From assembly GCF_004137245.1 (NCBI RefSeq), contig NZ_SDWS01000001.1, positions 496,001 to 560,000 on the forward strand: DNA of 64,000 nt. Reading direction: 5' to 3'. This DNA is from Nocardioides glacieisoli. Lineage in GTDB: Bacteria; Actinomycetota; Actinomycetes; Propionibacteriales; Nocardioidaceae. The notes beneath the pieces were generated by a model, which was given only the letters and a program-made list of their open reading frames with translations, was not told the origin of the DNA and did no database searches. Positions within the stretch are counted from its first letter, which is position 1. Each line of letters opens with the position of its first letter. Below, piece by piece: positions 1-9,117 of the stretch. The position numbers were made by a program, and so were the translations under genes.

Positions 1-2
1 AG

Positions 3-557
3 GCCGACACCATCGACGAGCAGCTCGCCCAGTTCGAGGACGAGACCGGACTGGCGTTCCCCGAGGACGTCGAGACGCTCCTCGGCGAGGGCGTGACCAT
101 CTCGCTCGGCAGCGGCATCGACCCCGACGCGATCACCAACGGCGGCCCCGGCGAGATCCCGGCCGGCATCCGCATCAAGGGCGACGCCGGCGAGATCCAG
201 GCAGTGCTCGACAAGATCAGCGACCTGGCCGGCCCGGAGGCGGCTGAGTTCCTCCAGGTGACCGAGGGCGACGACTACGCCGTGATCGCGATGCAGGACG
301 ACTACCGCGGCAAGCTCGAGGCCAGCGGTGACCTCGGCGGCAGCAGTGACTACTCCGAGGTCGTCGAGGCCGACAACGCCCAGTCGGTGATGTACGTGAA
401 CTTCGACGCCGACGACGACTGGCTGGTCCGGGTCATGGGCGACGTGGGCGTCGACGACAAGGATGTCGACAACCTCGCCCCGCTGTCCGCGTTCGGCGTC
501 AGCGGGTGGGTCGACGGCGACGTCGTCCACGGCATGCTCAAGCTGACGACCGACTAG
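3..557 (+). CDS. DUF3352 family protein, C-terminal part
   Basis: This reading frame is open from the first bases of the window, so the gene begins upstream and only about 184 C-terminal residues are present. The visible part is acidic and rich in Gly and Asp, with segments such as VTISLGSG, a substrate-like GVSGWVDGD turn and an end at MLKLTTD. This resembles the C-terminus of DUF3352 proteins, which in actinobacteria are usually anchored by an N-terminal membrane segment and have no assigned biochemical role. The stop codon overlaps the stop of the convergent ybaK by 4 bp. The family call comes from memory of the pattern and is moderately secure; the function is unknown. Confidence 0.6.
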   Translation, partial: ADTIDEQLAQFEDETGLAFPEDVETLLGEGVTISLGSGIDPDAITNGGPGEIPAGIRIKGDAGEIQAVLDKISDLAGPEAAEFLQVTEGDDYAVIAMQDDYRGKLEASGDLGGSSDYSEVVEADNAQSVMYVNFDADDDWLVRVMGDVGVDDKDVDNLAPLSAFGVSGWVDGDVVHGMLKLTTD

Positions 558-1045
558 CGACCGATGGTGGCGGTCACCGCTCCGGTGGCCGCCACCAGGT
601 CGGCGGGTGCCAGCTCGAGGTCGAAGCCGCGCCTGCCGCCGGACACCAGGATCGTCGCGTGCTCGAGCGCGCTCGCGTCGAGCACGGTCGGATGGCTGCG
701 CTTCTGGCCGACGGGGGAGATCCCGCCGGCGACGTAGCCGGTGGCGCGCTCGGCGGCGGCGACCTCGGCCATCGCCGCCTTGCTCCCGCCCAGCGCCCGC
801 GCGAGGGCCTTCAGGTCGAGCTGGCCCGTCACCGGCACGATCCCGACGACGAGCGTGCCGTCGAGGGAGGCAAGCAGCGTCTTGAACACCCGGGCCGGGT
901 CGACGCCGAGCGCCTCGGCGGCCTCCGTGCCGTACGACGCCGCGCGGGGATCGTGCTCGTAGGACCGCACCTCGAAGGCGATGCCCGCGGCGGTCAGCGC
1001 GACCGTGGCCGGCGTACCGCCAGCGGCGCGCGTCTTCTTCGCCAA
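554..1045 (-). CDS. ybaK: Cys-tRNA(Pro)/Cys-tRNA(Cys) deacylase, YbaK/EbsC family
   Basis: The 163-residue protein has the usual length and layout of YbaK, a trans-acting editing enzyme that hydrolyses Cys wrongly attached to tRNA(Pro). The segment VFKTLLA contains the conserved lysine of the active site. It is followed by the family-typical VVGIVPVTGQLDLKAL and the G-x-SP-G-QK-R-P-x-x-LD pattern (GGISPVGQKRSHPTVLDAS). The start appears to be TTG. It lies only 15 nt after the stop of the upstream Lon-domain gene on the same strand, so the two are probably cotranscribed. Its stop codon overlaps the convergent DUF3352 gene by 4 bp. The family assignment is confident; exact tRNA preference cannot be read from the sequence. 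Confidence 0.88.
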   Translation of the reverse strand: MAKKTRAAGGTPATVALTAAGIAFEVRSYEHDPRAASYGTEAAEALGVDPARVFKTLLASLDGTLVVGIVPVTGQLDLKALARALGGSKAAMAEVAAAERATGYVAGGISPVGQKRSHPTVLDASALEHATILVSGGRRGFDLELAPADLVAATGAVTATIGR

Positions 1046-1060
1046 TCAGAGCACCTCGGC

Positions 1061-1726
1061 TCAGTTCGGCGACCAGGCCGTGCGCGCGACCTGGGTGGCC
1101 GGGAGCGAGGGGATCACGTTGATCGCGCGCAGCTCCTCGGTCAGCAGCCGGGTGACCAGCTCGAGGCGCTCGGTGGCGTCGCTCGCCTCCAGCAGCGACT
1201 GGCGCTCCGCCATCGGGAGCGGCGTCAGGGCCGACAGCGTCCACGCGAGGTAGTCGGGGTCGCGGGGGAGGGTGCCGCTGAACGGGTCTCCCTGCAGCTC
1301 GGTCATCGCGACCCGGAACGCCGTGAAGGTGGCGCGCGCCTTGTCGAGCACCTCGCCCGGCACCTCGACCTCGGGCTCCGGCAGCACCGCGACGACGCCG
1401 TGCGGGAACTCCGCGCCCCGCTGCATCTCCTCGAGCATCAGCCGCTCGCGGGCGACGGCCACGATGTCGAAGGTGCCGTCGTCACGACGGTCGACCTCGG
1501 TGAGCTGGAGCAGGCACCCGACCCGGTAGACCGACTGCGCGCCGTGCTCGCCCACCTCGTACCCCTCACGGATCGCGACGGTGCCGAAGACGCGCTGGGC
1601 CGGGTCGTCCTCCTCCAGGAGGTGCCGGACCAGCATCCGGTAGCGGTCCTCGAAGACGTGCAGCGGCACGCTCATCCCCGGGAACACCACGGTGCTCAGC
1701 GGGAACATCGGCAGCTGGTCACTCAC
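1061..1726 (-). CDS. LON peptidase substrate-binding domain protein
   Basis: The protein has 221 residues and consists of a stand-alone Lon N-terminal (LAN, PUA-like) domain, opening with MFPLSTVVFPGMSVPLHVFEDRYR, the signature start of this family. Such proteins lack the AAA and protease domains of full Lon and have no firmly established role. Substrate or protein binding is assumed by homology. A GTG start (MSDQLP...) is preferred. The gene faces away from hisD, with about 77 bp between the two start codons, and precedes ybaK in an apparent two-gene unit. Confidence 0.82.
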   Translation of the reverse strand: MSDQLPMFPLSTVVFPGMSVPLHVFEDRYRMLVRHLLEEDDPAQRVFGTVAIREGYEVGEHGAQSVYRVGCLLQLTEVDRRDDGTFDIVAVARERLMLEEMQRGAEFPHGVVAVLPEPEVEVPGEVLDKARATFTAFRVAMTELQGDPFSGTLPRDPDYLAWTLSALTPLPMAERQSLLEASDATERLELVTRLLTEELRAINVIPSLPATQVARTAWSPN

Positions 1727-1791
1727 GTGACCTACCTAACCACCCGCGTCCACGGTGCACCCGCGACTCGGGAGCGACCCGCCGGGGAACC

Positions 1792-1797
1792 TAGACT
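1792..1797 (+). promoter_or_regulatory. -10 element of leaderless hisD promoter
   Basis: TAGACT lies exactly 6 nt upstream of the hisD ATG, which leaves no room for a ribosome-binding site. The spacing puts the transcription start at the start codon. No convincing -35 element is seen. Confidence 0.6.
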
Positions 1798-1803
1798 CGA
1801 CCC

Positions 1804-3111
1804 ATGTCCATGATCCGCCGCATCGACCTGCGGGGCGCCGATCCGGCGTCCGTCGACTATCGCGCGAGCGTGCCGCGCGCCGAGTTCGACGTCGAGGCCG
1901 CGACGCATCAGGTGCAGCCGATCATCGACGCCGTCCGGACCCGCGGGGTCGAGGCGATCGTCGAGCTGTCGGCCCGTTTCGACGGGGTGGACCGCGAGGA
2001 CATCACCGTGCCGCGCGAGGCGCTCCAGACCGCACTCGCCGAGCTCGACCCCGCCGTGCGCGCGGCGCTCGAGGAGTCCGTGCGCCGCCTGCGCGCCACC
2101 TGCGAGGCCGAGCTCGAGCACGACGTGACGACCGCGGTCGCACCCGGCGCGACCGTGACGCACCGCAAGGTGGCGATCGACCGCGTCGGGCTCTACGTCC
2201 CCGGTGGGCTCGCCCCGCTGGTGAGCAGCGTCGTGATGAACGTCGTGCCCGCGCAAGTCGCGGGGGTCCGTTCGATCGCGCTCGCCAGCCCGCCGCAGAA
2301 GAACCGCGAGGGACTGCCCGAGCCCACGATCATGGCCGCGTGCGCGCTCCTCGGGGTCGACGAGGTCTACGCCGTCGGCGGCGCACAGGCGATCGCGATG
2401 TTCGCCCACGGTGCGGGTCCGTGCCGTCCGGTCGACCTGGTCACCGGTCCCGGCAACATCTACGTCGCCGCGGCGAAGCGGCTCGTGCGCGGAGTGGTCG
2501 GCATCGACTCCGAGGCCGGCACGACCGAGATCGCGATCCTCGCGGACGACTCCGCCGACGCCGCCTTCGTGGCCGCTGACCTGATCAGCCAGGCCGAGCA
2601 CGACCCGATGGCCGCCTCCGTGCTGGTGACCGACTCGCTAGCCCTGGCCGACGCCACCGAGGCCGAGCTCGACAAGCAGGTCTTCGCGACCCGCCACACC
2701 GAGCGGATCCGGACGGCCCTCGGCGGTCAGCAGTCCGCGATCGTGCTGGTCGACGACATCGACCAGGGGGTGCAGGTGGTCGACGCCTACGCCGCCGAGC
2801 ACCTCGAGATCCAGACACGCGACGCCGCAGCCGTCGCTGCCCGCATCCGCAACGCCGGTGCGATCTTCGTCGGACCCTGGGCGCCGGTGTCGCTCGGCGA
2901 CTACTCCGCCGGCTCCAACCACGTGCTCCCGACGGGAGGCTGCGCCTGTCACTCCAGTGGCCTGTCGGTCCGCGCGTTCACCCGGTCGATGCACGTCGTC
3001 GACTACTCGCAGGCCGCGCTCGCCGAGGTCGCCGACCACGTGGTCACGCTGGCCGAGGCCGAGGACCTGCCGGGCCACGGCCAGGCCGTCTCCGTCCGGT
3101 TCGATCGGTGA
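1804..3111 (+). CDS. hisD: Histidinol dehydrogenase
   Basis: HisD carries out the last two steps of histidine synthesis, oxidising L-histidinol to L-histidine with two NAD+ on a zinc site. The 435-residue length is normal for the family. Diagnostic stretches are [19 protein letters not shown] near residue 125, [14 protein letters not shown], the metal-ligand region ISQAEHDP, and [18 protein letters not shown] near the C-terminus. It opens the cluster hisD-hisC-hisB-hisH: its TGA stop overlaps the GTG start of hisC by 4 bp (GTGA), implying translational coupling. Expression seems to start from a leaderless promoter (TAGACT, 6 nt before ATG). Confidence 0.97.
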   Translation: MSMIRRIDLRGADPASVDYRASVPRAEFDVEAATHQVQPIIDAVRTRGVEAIVELSARFDGVDREDITVPREALQTALAELDPAVRAALEESVRRLRATCEAELEHDVTTAVAPGATVTHRKVAIDRVGLYVPGGLAPLVSSVVMNVVPAQVAGVRSIALASPPQKNREGLPEPTIMAACALLGVDEVYAVGGAQAIAMFAHGAGPCRPVDLVTGPGNIYVAAAKRLVRGVVGIDSEAGTTEIAILADDSADAAFVAADLISQAEHDPMAASVLVTDSLALADATEAELDKQVFATRHTERIRTALGGQQSAIVLVDDIDQGVQVVDAYAAEHLEIQTRDAAAVAARIRNAGAIFVGPWAPVSLGDYSAGSNHVLPTGGCACHSSGLSVRAFTRSMHVVDYSQAALAEVADHVVTLAEAEDLPGHGQAVSVRFDR

Positions 3112-4241
3112 GCACCCCGTTCCCCCCGCTGCGTGACGAGCTGCGGGGGATCGAGCCCTACGGTGCACCCCAGATGTCGCACGACGCGGCGCCGGTGCAG
3201 CTCAACGTCAACGAGAACCCCTACGCACCGTCCGAGGCACTTGCCTCGTCGCTGTCGGAGGCGATCTCGGAGGTGGCCCTCGAGCTCAACCGCTACCCCG
3301 ACCGCGAGTTCGTCGCGCTGCGCGAACAGCTCGCGGGCTACCTCAACACGTCGGGCGGCAGCGGCATCACCACCGACATGGTCTGGGCGGCCAACGGGTC
3401 CAACGAGGTGATGCAGCAGCTGCTGCAGGCCTTCGGCGGCCCGGGGCGAACCGCGCTCAGCTTCGCGCCGACGTACTCGATGTATCCGGAGTACGCCCGC
3501 AACACCCTCACCGAGTGGGTGGTGGGCCACCGCGAGGACGACTTCGGGCTCGACGTCGACGCCGCCCGGGAGCTCGTCGAGGAGCGGCGGCCGAGCATCG
3601 TGCTGCTGCCCAGCCCCAACAACCCGACGGGCACGGCCCTGCCTCCCGAGGCGGTGTCCGTGCTGTGCGAGGCGGTCGGCGACGACGGCCTGCTGGTGGT
3701 CGACGAGGCCTACGGCGAGTTCCGCCGCTCGGGCATGCCGAGCGCCCTCGAGATGCTGCCGCGGCACCGCAACCTCGTGGTCACCCGCACGATGAGCAAG
3801 GCCTTCGCCCTCGCCGGCGCGCGGCTCGGCTACCTGGCCGCCGACCCGGCTGTCTGCGACGCCCTGCGGATCGTGCGGCTGCCCTACCACCTCTCCGCGA
3901 CGACGCAGGCGACCGCGAGCGTCGCCCTGTCGTACGTCGACGAGCTGCTGGCGCACGTCGACGACCTGCGGGTCGAGCGCGACGCCACCGTGGCCTGGCT
4001 CCGCGAGCAGGGTCACGAGGTGGCCGACTCGGACGCCAACTTCGTCCTCTTCGGCCGGTTCGCCGACCGGCACGCGGTCTGGCAGGGTCTGGTCGACCGC
4101 GGTGTGCTGATCCGCGAGACCGGGCCGGACGGCTGGCTGCGGGTCTCGGTCGGCACCGCGGATGAGATGGCGGCGTTCCGCGTTGCGCTCATGGAGACAA
4201 TGAAGACCCAGCAGGTCATCGGAACAGAGGAGCGGGCATGA
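3108..4241 (+). CDS. hisC: Histidinol-phosphate aminotransferase
   Basis: This is a fold-type I PLP aminotransferase of 377 residues that converts imidazole-acetol phosphate plus glutamate to histidinol phosphate. Family marks include [10 protein letters not shown] near the N-terminus, [13 protein letters not shown] (the NNPTG loop contacting PLP), VVDEAYGEF, and [17 protein letters not shown] with the Schiff-base lysine. The GTG start overlaps the hisD stop, and its stop overlaps the hisB ATG (ATGA). Position between hisD and hisB supports the substrate assignment over other class II aminotransferases. Confidence 0.96.
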   Translation: MSTPFPPLRDELRGIEPYGAPQMSHDAAPVQLNVNENPYAPSEALASSLSEAISEVALELNRYPDREFVALREQLAGYLNTSGGSGITTDMVWAANGSNEVMQQLLQAFGGPGRTALSFAPTYSMYPEYARNTLTEWVVGHREDDFGLDVDAARELVEERRPSIVLLPSPNNPTGTALPPEAVSVLCEAVGDDGLLVVDEAYGEFRRSGMPSALEMLPRHRNLVVTRTMSKAFALAGARLGYLAADPAVCDALRIVRLPYHLSATTQATASVALSYVDELLAHVDDLRVERDATVAWLREQGHEVADSDANFVLFGRFADRHAVWQGLVDRGVLIRETGPDGWLRVSVGTADEMAAFRVALMETMKTQQVIGTEERA

Positions 4242-4846
4242 GCCGCACGGCGCGGATCGAGCGCACGACCAAGGAGTCCCAGGTCAAGGTCGAGGTCGAC
4301 CTCGACGGCACCGGGCGCTCCGACGTGTCCACGGGCGTCGGGTTCTACGACCACATGCTCGACGCCTTCGCGCGTCACTCGCTCACCGACCTCGTCGTGC
4401 ACACCAACGGCGACACGCACATCGATGCCCACCACTCCGTCGAGGACACCGCGATCGTCCTCGGCCAGGCACTGCGCGAGGCGCTGGGGGACAAGTCCGG
4501 CATCCGTCGCTTCGGCGACGCCACCGTGCCGCTCGACGAGGCGCTGGTCCAGGCCGTCGTCGACGTCTCCGGTCGCCCCTACTGCGTGCACACGGGTGAG
4601 CCCGAGGGCCAGGTCTACGCCGCCATCGGCGGCTCCGGCGTGCTCTACGCGGGCTCGCTGACCCAGCACGTCTTCGAGTCGATCGCCCAGCACGGCCACT
4701 TCGGGCTGCACGTCCGCGTGCTCGCCGGCCGCGACCCGCACCACATCGTGGAGGCGCAGTTCAAGGCATTCGCGCGCGCGTTCCGCGACGCCGTCGCGAT
4801 CGACCCGCGCGAGACGGGCGTGCCGTCCACCAAGGGCTCCCTGTGA
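4238..4846 (+). CDS. hisB: Imidazoleglycerol-phosphate dehydratase
   Basis: The 202-residue protein is a monofunctional HisB that dehydrates imidazole glycerol phosphate to imidazole acetol phosphate using manganese. The duplicated metal-binding motifs are visible as [11 protein letters not shown] and [14 protein letters not shown]. The N-terminus reads [22 protein letters not shown], typical of the family. It lacks the N-terminal histidinol-phosphatase domain of enterobacterial HisB, so that activity must come from another protein; the inositol-monophosphatase-family gene at 58.1 kb is a candidate. It overlaps hisC and hisH by 4 bp on each side. Confidence 0.97.
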   Translation: MSRTARIERTTKESQVKVEVDLDGTGRSDVSTGVGFYDHMLDAFARHSLTDLVVHTNGDTHIDAHHSVEDTAIVLGQALREALGDKSGIRRFGDATVPLDEALVQAVVDVSGRPYCVHTGEPEGQVYAAIGGSGVLYAGSLTQHVFESIAQHGHFGLHVRVLAGRDPHHIVEAQFKAFARAFRDAVAIDPRETGVPSTKGSL

Positions 4847-5490
4847 CCGGTGCGCCGGGTCCTGACGTCGTCGTCCTCGACTACGGCTCAGGCAACCTGC
4901 GCTCCGTCGTGCGCGCGGTCGAGCGCGCCGGTGCGTCGGTCACCCTGACGTCCGACTTCGACACCGCGCTCGCCGCCGACGGCCTCGTCGTGCCCGGGGT
5001 CGGGGCGTACGCCGCCTGCATGCAGGGGCTGCGCGCGATCAAGGGGGAGCGCATCATCGGCCGCCGCCTGGCGGGCGGGCGCCCCGTGCTCGGCATCTGC
5101 GTCGGGATGCAGATCCTGTTCAGCGGCGGCGTCGAGCACGGCGTCGAGACCGACGGCTGCGACGAGTGGCCCGGGCTGGTCACGCGACTCGAGGCCGACG
5201 TGGTGCCGCACATGGGCTGGAACACCGTCGAGGTGTCCGAGGGCACCCGGATCTTCGCCGGGATCGAGGACGAGCGCTTCTACTTCGTTCACTCCTACGC
5301 CGCGCGCAGCTGGGACCTCGACACCAACGACCGCACCCGCGCGCCGCTCGTCACGTGGGCCGAGCACGGTGGCGACCGCTTCGTCGCGGCCGTCGAGAAC
5401 GGTCCGTTGACCGCGACCCAGTTCCACCCGGAGAAGTCCGGCGACGCGGGCGCAGCCCTGTTGCGCAACTGGGTGGCCTCGCTGGCCTGA
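4843..5490 (+). CDS. hisH: Imidazole glycerol phosphate synthase, glutaminase subunit
   Basis: HisH (215 residues) releases ammonia from glutamine and passes it to HisF. The class I glutamine amidotransferase triad is visible: the nucleophile in [12 protein letters not shown] and the His/Glu pair in [12 protein letters not shown]. The N-terminus [14 protein letters not shown] is typical. A GTG start overlaps the hisB stop. Its synthase partner HisF is encoded 3.6 kb downstream, so the two halves of one enzyme lie in separate blocks of the his cluster here. Confidence 0.96.
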   Translation: MTGAPGPDVVVLDYGSGNLRSVVRAVERAGASVTLTSDFDTALAADGLVVPGVGAYAACMQGLRAIKGERIIGRRLAGGRPVLGICVGMQILFSGGVEHGVETDGCDEWPGLVTRLEADVVPHMGWNTVEVSEGTRIFAGIEDERFYFVHSYAARSWDLDTNDRTRAPLVTWAEHGGDRFVAAVENGPLTATQFHPEKSGDAGAALLRNWVASLA

Positions 5491-5527
5491 CGCAGCCCCG
5501 GCTCGTCGGCACTGGGAGGATGGACGC

Positions 5528-5971
5528 GTGCCCGACTGGCCGGTCCTCCCGCTCTACGCCTTCCTCGTGGTCGTCGCGTTCGGCCGCGCAGGCGCGACCT
5601 ATGCCGTCGGGCGCGCGGCGCGGGGCGTGGCCGGTCAGCGCTGGCAGCTCGACGCAGCCTGGCTGCGGCGCGGGGAGGACGTCGTACGCCGGTTCGGCGC
5701 ACCTGCGGTGACGCTGTGCTTCCTGACCGTGGGCGTCCAGACCGCGGTCAACCTCGCTGCCGGGACGCTCCGGATTCCGCTGCGCCGCTACGTGCCCGCC
5801 CTGTTCGTCGGCGCCCTGCTGTGGGCGGGGGTCTACCTGACGGTGGGGATCGCCGTCGTGGAGACCTTCTGGGGGAGCCGCCGACCGTGGCTGCTGCTCG
5901 TCGTGCTCGCTGCGGTCGGGCTCACGGCCGTCGCCGTACGGCACCTGCTGCGACGCCGGGTGACCGGCTGA
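5528..5971 (+). CDS. Small DedA/VTT-like membrane protein
   Basis: This 147-residue protein has about four predicted membrane segments (near residues 8-25, 55-72, 83-105 and 117-137). The middle part, FGAPAVTLCFLTVGVQT followed by GTLRIPLRRYVPALFVGALLW, resembles the VTT/SNARE-associated region of DedA proteins (a re-entrant loop followed by a basic RIPxRRY turn). It is shorter than a full DedA protein of about 200 residues. A GTG start is supported by GGAGGA seven bases upstream. The substrate is unknown; DedA relatives handle lipid carriers. It sits 37 bp after hisH on the same strand. Confidence 0.6.
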   Translation: MPDWPVLPLYAFLVVVAFGRAGATYAVGRAARGVAGQRWQLDAAWLRRGEDVVRRFGAPAVTLCFLTVGVQTAVNLAAGTLRIPLRRYVPALFVGALLWAGVYLTVGIAVVETFWGSRRPWLLLVVLAAVGLTAVAVRHLLRRRVTG

Positions 5972-6024
5972 CGGTGGTGCAGACCTGTGCCGCAACTGGG
6001 TCGCCAGCCGACCTGCCCGAGGGT

Positions 6025-6030
6025 TAATTT
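6025..6030 (+). promoter_or_regulatory. -10 element of leaderless hemerythrin-gene promoter
   Basis: TAATTT ends 6 nt before the ATG at 6037. This matches the spacing at other leaderless genes in the window and argues for that ATG rather than the internal ATG at 6055. Confidence 0.55.
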
Positions 6031-6036
6031 CTGGGC

Positions 6037-6669
6037 ATGACGGGGACCCTGAGCATGAACCAGATCATCCATGCGGCCGTGCGCCGCGACGTGGCGCGGA
6101 CCGGGCAGGCGCTGCGCCGGCTCCGCGAGGGCGACGCCGGGCGTGCTCGCGAGATCCAGACGGCGTGGCGCAACCTGGTGCGCGAGCTGACCCACCACCA
6201 CGAGGCCGAGGACGAGCTGCTCTGGCCGTTCCTCCAGTCGCGCGGGGTCGAGCTCTCGTTGCTCGAGGAGATGGAGGCCGAGCACGTCGCGATGAAGACG
6301 GCGCTGGCGTCGGTCGGCGCGAGCCTGGAGTCGCTCGTGGCTGCGCCGACCGCTGCCAACGCGACCGCCGCCGCCGACGAGGTCGACCGCGCCGAGGTCG
6401 TGATCAACGGCCACCTCGACCACGAGGAGCGCGACGTCGAGGCGCCGATGGGCCACCTCGAGGACGACCCCGAGTTCAAGGAGCTCGCCAAGAAGCTCCG
6501 TCCGGCCAGCATCGTCGACGCCGCCAACGCGCTGGCCTGGATGGACGACGGCGCCGGCGTGCGGGAGCGTACGGCCCTCCGCTCCAACATCCCCGGCCCG
6601 GTCGTCGCGGTGCTCACCAAGGTCGTCGCCCGCCGCTACCAGCGCGAGGTCGCCCCGGTCTGGCGCTAG
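6037..6669 (+). CDS. Hemerythrin HHE-domain protein
   Basis: The 210-residue protein is a predicted four-helix HHE cation-binding (hemerythrin-like) domain, expected to bind a di-iron centre and sense or bind oxygen species. Candidate ligands are His/Glu pairs in IIHAAVRRDV, ELTHHHEAEDELLWPFL, EMEAEHVAMK and NGHLDHEERDVEAPM, spaced as in the family. No membrane segment or signal peptide is seen, so it is cytoplasmic. It sits between the two his blocks, and its stop overlaps the convergent SRPBCC gene by 4 bp. Individual ligands are inferred, not proven. Confidence 0.8.
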   Translation: MTGTLSMNQIIHAAVRRDVARTGQALRRLREGDAGRAREIQTAWRNLVRELTHHHEAEDELLWPFLQSRGVELSLLEEMEAEHVAMKTALASVGASLESLVAAPTAANATAAADEVDRAEVVINGHLDHEERDVEAPMGHLEDDPEFKELAKKLRPASIVDAANALAWMDDGAGVRERTALRSNIPGPVVAVLTKVVARRYQREVAPVWR

Positions 6670-7169
6670 TCGCGCTGGTCGGCCTCCGCCAGTCGCTTCA
6701 GGTTGAGCAGCTGCTTGCGGGCCATCACCAGGTCGCCGACGGACACCGCGGGCGCCAGCCAGCGGTGCGCGCCCATGACGACCTTGAGGACGAGCCGCGT
6801 CGTGCCCGCGTCCTGCGGGAGGACGGCGTACGACAGGTGGGCGCCCATGATGCGCGCGGTGAGCTCGCGCCCCGGGTCGGCCGCGACCACCCGACCCTGG
6901 TCGCGACCGACGGCCCGGGTGAACGGGTCGCCGACCGCCGGTTCCGCCACATCGCGCAGCTCGGGTGGCGAGCGACGGCCGAGGTTGTCGACCAGGTCGT
7001 AGGAGTACGGCGCGATCCGCAGCTGTCGCACCCGCGCCCACACGTGGGCAGCGTCGGCCTCGACGCCCACCCCTCGCCACGCCTCCAGCGTCGGCCTCGG
7101 TACGACGTCGTCGCACCCGTAGCGGCGCGTCACCTCGGCGTCGCTCACGCCCCACCGGTCGCCGATCAC
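6666..7169 (-). CDS. SRPBCC-fold protein
   Basis: The protein resembles actinobacterial SRPBCC (polyketide cyclase/START-like) small-ligand binders: VEADAAHVWARVRQLRIAPYSYDLVDNLGRRSPPEL near the N-terminus and a C-terminal helix ending in KQLLNLKRLAE. The start is uncertain. The frame is open to an ATG at 7283, but residues before VIGDRWGVSDAEV are Arg-rich and unlike a folded domain, so the GTG at 7169 (about 167 residues) is chosen. Its weakness is that the AGGGG immediately upstream has no spacing. The ligand is unknown. It converges on the hemerythrin gene with a 4-bp overlap and lies downstream of the P-loop kinase gene. Confidence 0.6.
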   Translation of the reverse strand: MIGDRWGVSDAEVTRRYGCDDVVPRPTLEAWRGVGVEADAAHVWARVRQLRIAPYSYDLVDNLGRRSPPELRDVAEPAVGDPFTRAVGRDQGRVVAADPGRELTARIMGAHLSYAVLPQDAGTTRLVLKVVMGAHRWLAPAVSVGDLVMARKQLLNLKRLAEADQRD

Positions 7170-7283
7170 CCCCTCATCGTTGCACCCACCGACGAACAAC
7201 GGACCGAACGATGTGACGGCGTCCGCCCTCAGGCGTGATCGGCGCACGTCCCGCCTCGTTCGGTCCGTCGGTCGGTCCGGCAC

Positions 7284-7838
7284 TCAGTCCGAGACCGCGG
7301 GCGGCCAGCGGTGTGCCCGCCAGTCGTCCCACGTCCCGAACCCGGCCGGTGGTTCGTCGACCGGCTCGCTCCCGTCGACCTCTCCGGGTGTCGGGACCTG
7401 CATCACGTCGACCCAGCCGTCGAGCTCCTCGTCGGAGATCTCCCACGTGGTGTGGGGCTGGTCGAGCCAGCGCCGGTCGAGTCGTCTCCTCATCTCGTCG
7501 CGAGGCGCCGCGAGGTAGCGCAGCTCCACGAGCGCGCCGCGATCGGCCGAGGCCTGACGGAGCGCCGAGCGCTCGTCGCGACCCCACAGGCCGAAGTCGA
7601 TGACCACGCTGACGCCCAGCTCCAGGGCACGCAGTCCGATCTCGACCAGCCGCCCCTCGATCACGTCCGAGCCGGACGACGGGTTCTCGTCGCCGTAGAG
7701 CGCCTTCATCCACTCGTCCTTGGAGAGACGGAGCGCGGCGTGCTCGACCTCGAGGAGCCGGGCAGCAGTCGTCTTCCCCGTGGCGGGCAACCCCACCATG
7801 AGGAACAGCGTCGGTCGGTCCATCGTCATCGTCCTCAA
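7284..7838 (-). CDS. P-loop ATPase/kinase (AAA_33-like)
   Basis: This is a small P-loop protein of 184 residues. Walker A is GLPATGKTT near residue 18. SKDEWMKALYG follows at the position where zeta-toxin-like and nucleoside/sugar kinases bind substrate, and a basic lid region (DEMRRRLDRRWLDQP) comes later. Proteins of this kind phosphorylate small molecules or tRNA ligands, and the substrate cannot be read from sequence. The start ATG at 7838 (MRTMTMDRPTLF) may be replaced by the ATG three codons later. It is divergent from hisA with about 92 bp between start codons. Confidence 0.7.
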   Translation of the reverse strand: MRTMTMDRPTLFLMVGLPATGKTTAARLLEVEHAALRLSKDEWMKALYGDENPSSGSDVIEGRLVEIGLRALELGVSVVIDFGLWGRDERSALRQASADRGALVELRYLAAPRDEMRRRLDRRWLDQPHTTWEISDEELDGWVDVMQVPTPGEVDGSEPVDEPPAGFGTWDDWRAHRWPPAVSD

Positions 7839-7918
7839 CCCCTTCTCAGAGATCGAAGTGGATCATGGCCGCTGTCTCGCCGGACCACCGCGACCGCGGA
7901 GTCAGGATGCACCGCTCC

Positions 7919-7924
7919 TAGGAT
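7919..7924 (+). promoter_or_regulatory. -10 element of leaderless hisA promoter
   Basis: TAGGAT ends 6 nt before the hisA ATG, so hisA-nudix-hisF is likely transcribed from its own leaderless promoter, separate from hisDCBH. Confidence 0.6.
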
Positions 7925-7930
7925 CGACCC

Positions 7931-8677
7931 ATGCCCAGCACTCCCGAGCAGCCCTACCTCGAGCTCCTGCCCGCCGTCGACATCAAGGGTGGTCAGGCCG
8001 TCCAGCTGGTGCAGGGCGTGGACGGGTCCGAGAAGCGCTTCGGCGACCCGATCGAGGCGGCGCTGCGCTGGCAGGAGGCGGGCGCGGAGTGGATCCACCT
8101 CGTCGACCTGGACGCGGCGTTCGGGCACGGGCACAACCGCGAGCTGCAGGCGAAGATCGTCGGCACGCTCGACATCCAGGTCGAGATGAGCGGCGGGATC
8201 CGCGACGACGAGTCGCTCGAGGCCGCCATGGCCGCGGGCTGTCGCCGGGTCAACATCGGCACCGCTGCGCTCGAGCAGCCCGAGTGGTGCGCGCAGGCGA
8301 TCGCGACGTTCGGCGACCGCGTGGCCGTCGGCCTCGACGTCAGGGGTACGACGCTCGCCGCGCGCGGCTGGACCCGCGAGGGCGGCGATCTCTACGAGAC
8401 GCTCGCGCGCCTCGACGGCGAGGGCTGTGCGCGCTACGTCGTCACCGACGTCAACAAGGACGGCATGCTCCAGGGTCCGAACCTCCAGCTGCTGCGCGAC
8501 GTCTGCGCGGCGACCGACCGGCCCGTCGTCGCCAGCGGCGGCGTCACCACCCTCGACGACATCCGCGCCCTGATGGGCCTCGTCGGCGAGGGCGTCGAGG
8601 GCGCGATCGCGGGCACGGCGCTCTACGAGGGACGGTTCTCGCTCGAGGACGCCCTCGCCCTCACCAGGGGCGCCTGA
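7931..8677 (+). CDS. hisA: ProFAR isomerase, probable bifunctional HisA/TrpF (PriA)
   Basis: HisA is a (beta/alpha)8-barrel isomerase that opens the phosphoribosyl ring of ProFAR to PRFAR in histidine synthesis. The 248-residue sequence has the typical [18 protein letters not shown] start with the first catalytic Asp, [10 protein letters not shown], and [13 protein letters not shown] with the second catalytic Asp. In many actinobacteria this gene (priA) also supplies phosphoribosylanthranilate isomerase (TrpF) activity. That is an inference here, because no trp gene lies in the window. The gene is followed 2 bp later by the Nudix gene and then by hisF. Confidence 0.94.
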   Translation: MPSTPEQPYLELLPAVDIKGGQAVQLVQGVDGSEKRFGDPIEAALRWQEAGAEWIHLVDLDAAFGHGHNRELQAKIVGTLDIQVEMSGGIRDDESLEAAMAAGCRRVNIGTAALEQPEWCAQAIATFGDRVAVGLDVRGTTLAARGWTREGGDLYETLARLDGEGCARYVVTDVNKDGMLQGPNLQLLRDVCAATDRPVVASGGVTTLDDIRALMGLVGEGVEGAIAGTALYEGRFSLEDALALTRGA

Positions 8678-8679
8678 GG

Positions 8680-9117
8680 ATGGAGTTCTTCGAGTACCAC
8701 ACCCGGCTGGCGGCGTACGTCCTGATGGTCGACGACCAGGAGCGCGCGCTGCTCGCGTGGTGGAACGGCGAGGGGCACAGCGACCCCGAGTGGTCCCTGC
8801 CCGGCGGTGGGATCGACTACGACGAGTCCATCCTCGACGGTGTGGTCCGCGAGGTGTTCGAGGAGACCGGCTACCACGTCGAGCCGGGCGCGCTGCTGGC
8901 CGAGCACCACTTCACGGCGCAGGGGCGGACCTTCGACGGCCCGTTCAGGTCGCAGCGGTTCGTCTTCGAGGCGACCATCACCGGTGGCGAGCTCGGGACG
9001 ACCGAGGTCGACGGCTCGACGGACTATGCGCAGTGGGTGCCGCTCGCCGACCTCGAGGGCCAGCCGCGCTCGGAGATCGTCGACATCGCGCTCGCAGCAA
9101 GGGAGGCGAAGAAGTGA
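8680..9117 (+). CDS. Nudix hydrolase between hisA and hisF
   Basis: The 145-residue protein carries a complete Nudix box, [24 protein letters not shown] (pattern GX5EX7REUXEEXGU, with D in place of the first Glu), near residues 46-69. Nudix enzymes hydrolyse a nucleoside diphosphate linked to another group. The gene starts 2 bp after the hisA stop and its stop overlaps the hisF GTG by 4 bp, so it is translated as part of a hisA-nudix-hisF unit. A house-cleaning role on damaged or surplus nucleotides is likelier than a pathway step, but the placement is suggestive. The substrate is unknown. Confidence 0.85.
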   Translation: MEFFEYHTRLAAYVLMVDDQERALLAWWNGEGHSDPEWSLPGGGIDYDESILDGVVREVFEETGYHVEPGALLAEHHFTAQGRTFDGPFRSQRFVFEATITGGELGTTEVDGSTDYAQWVPLADLEGQPRSEIVDIALAAREAKK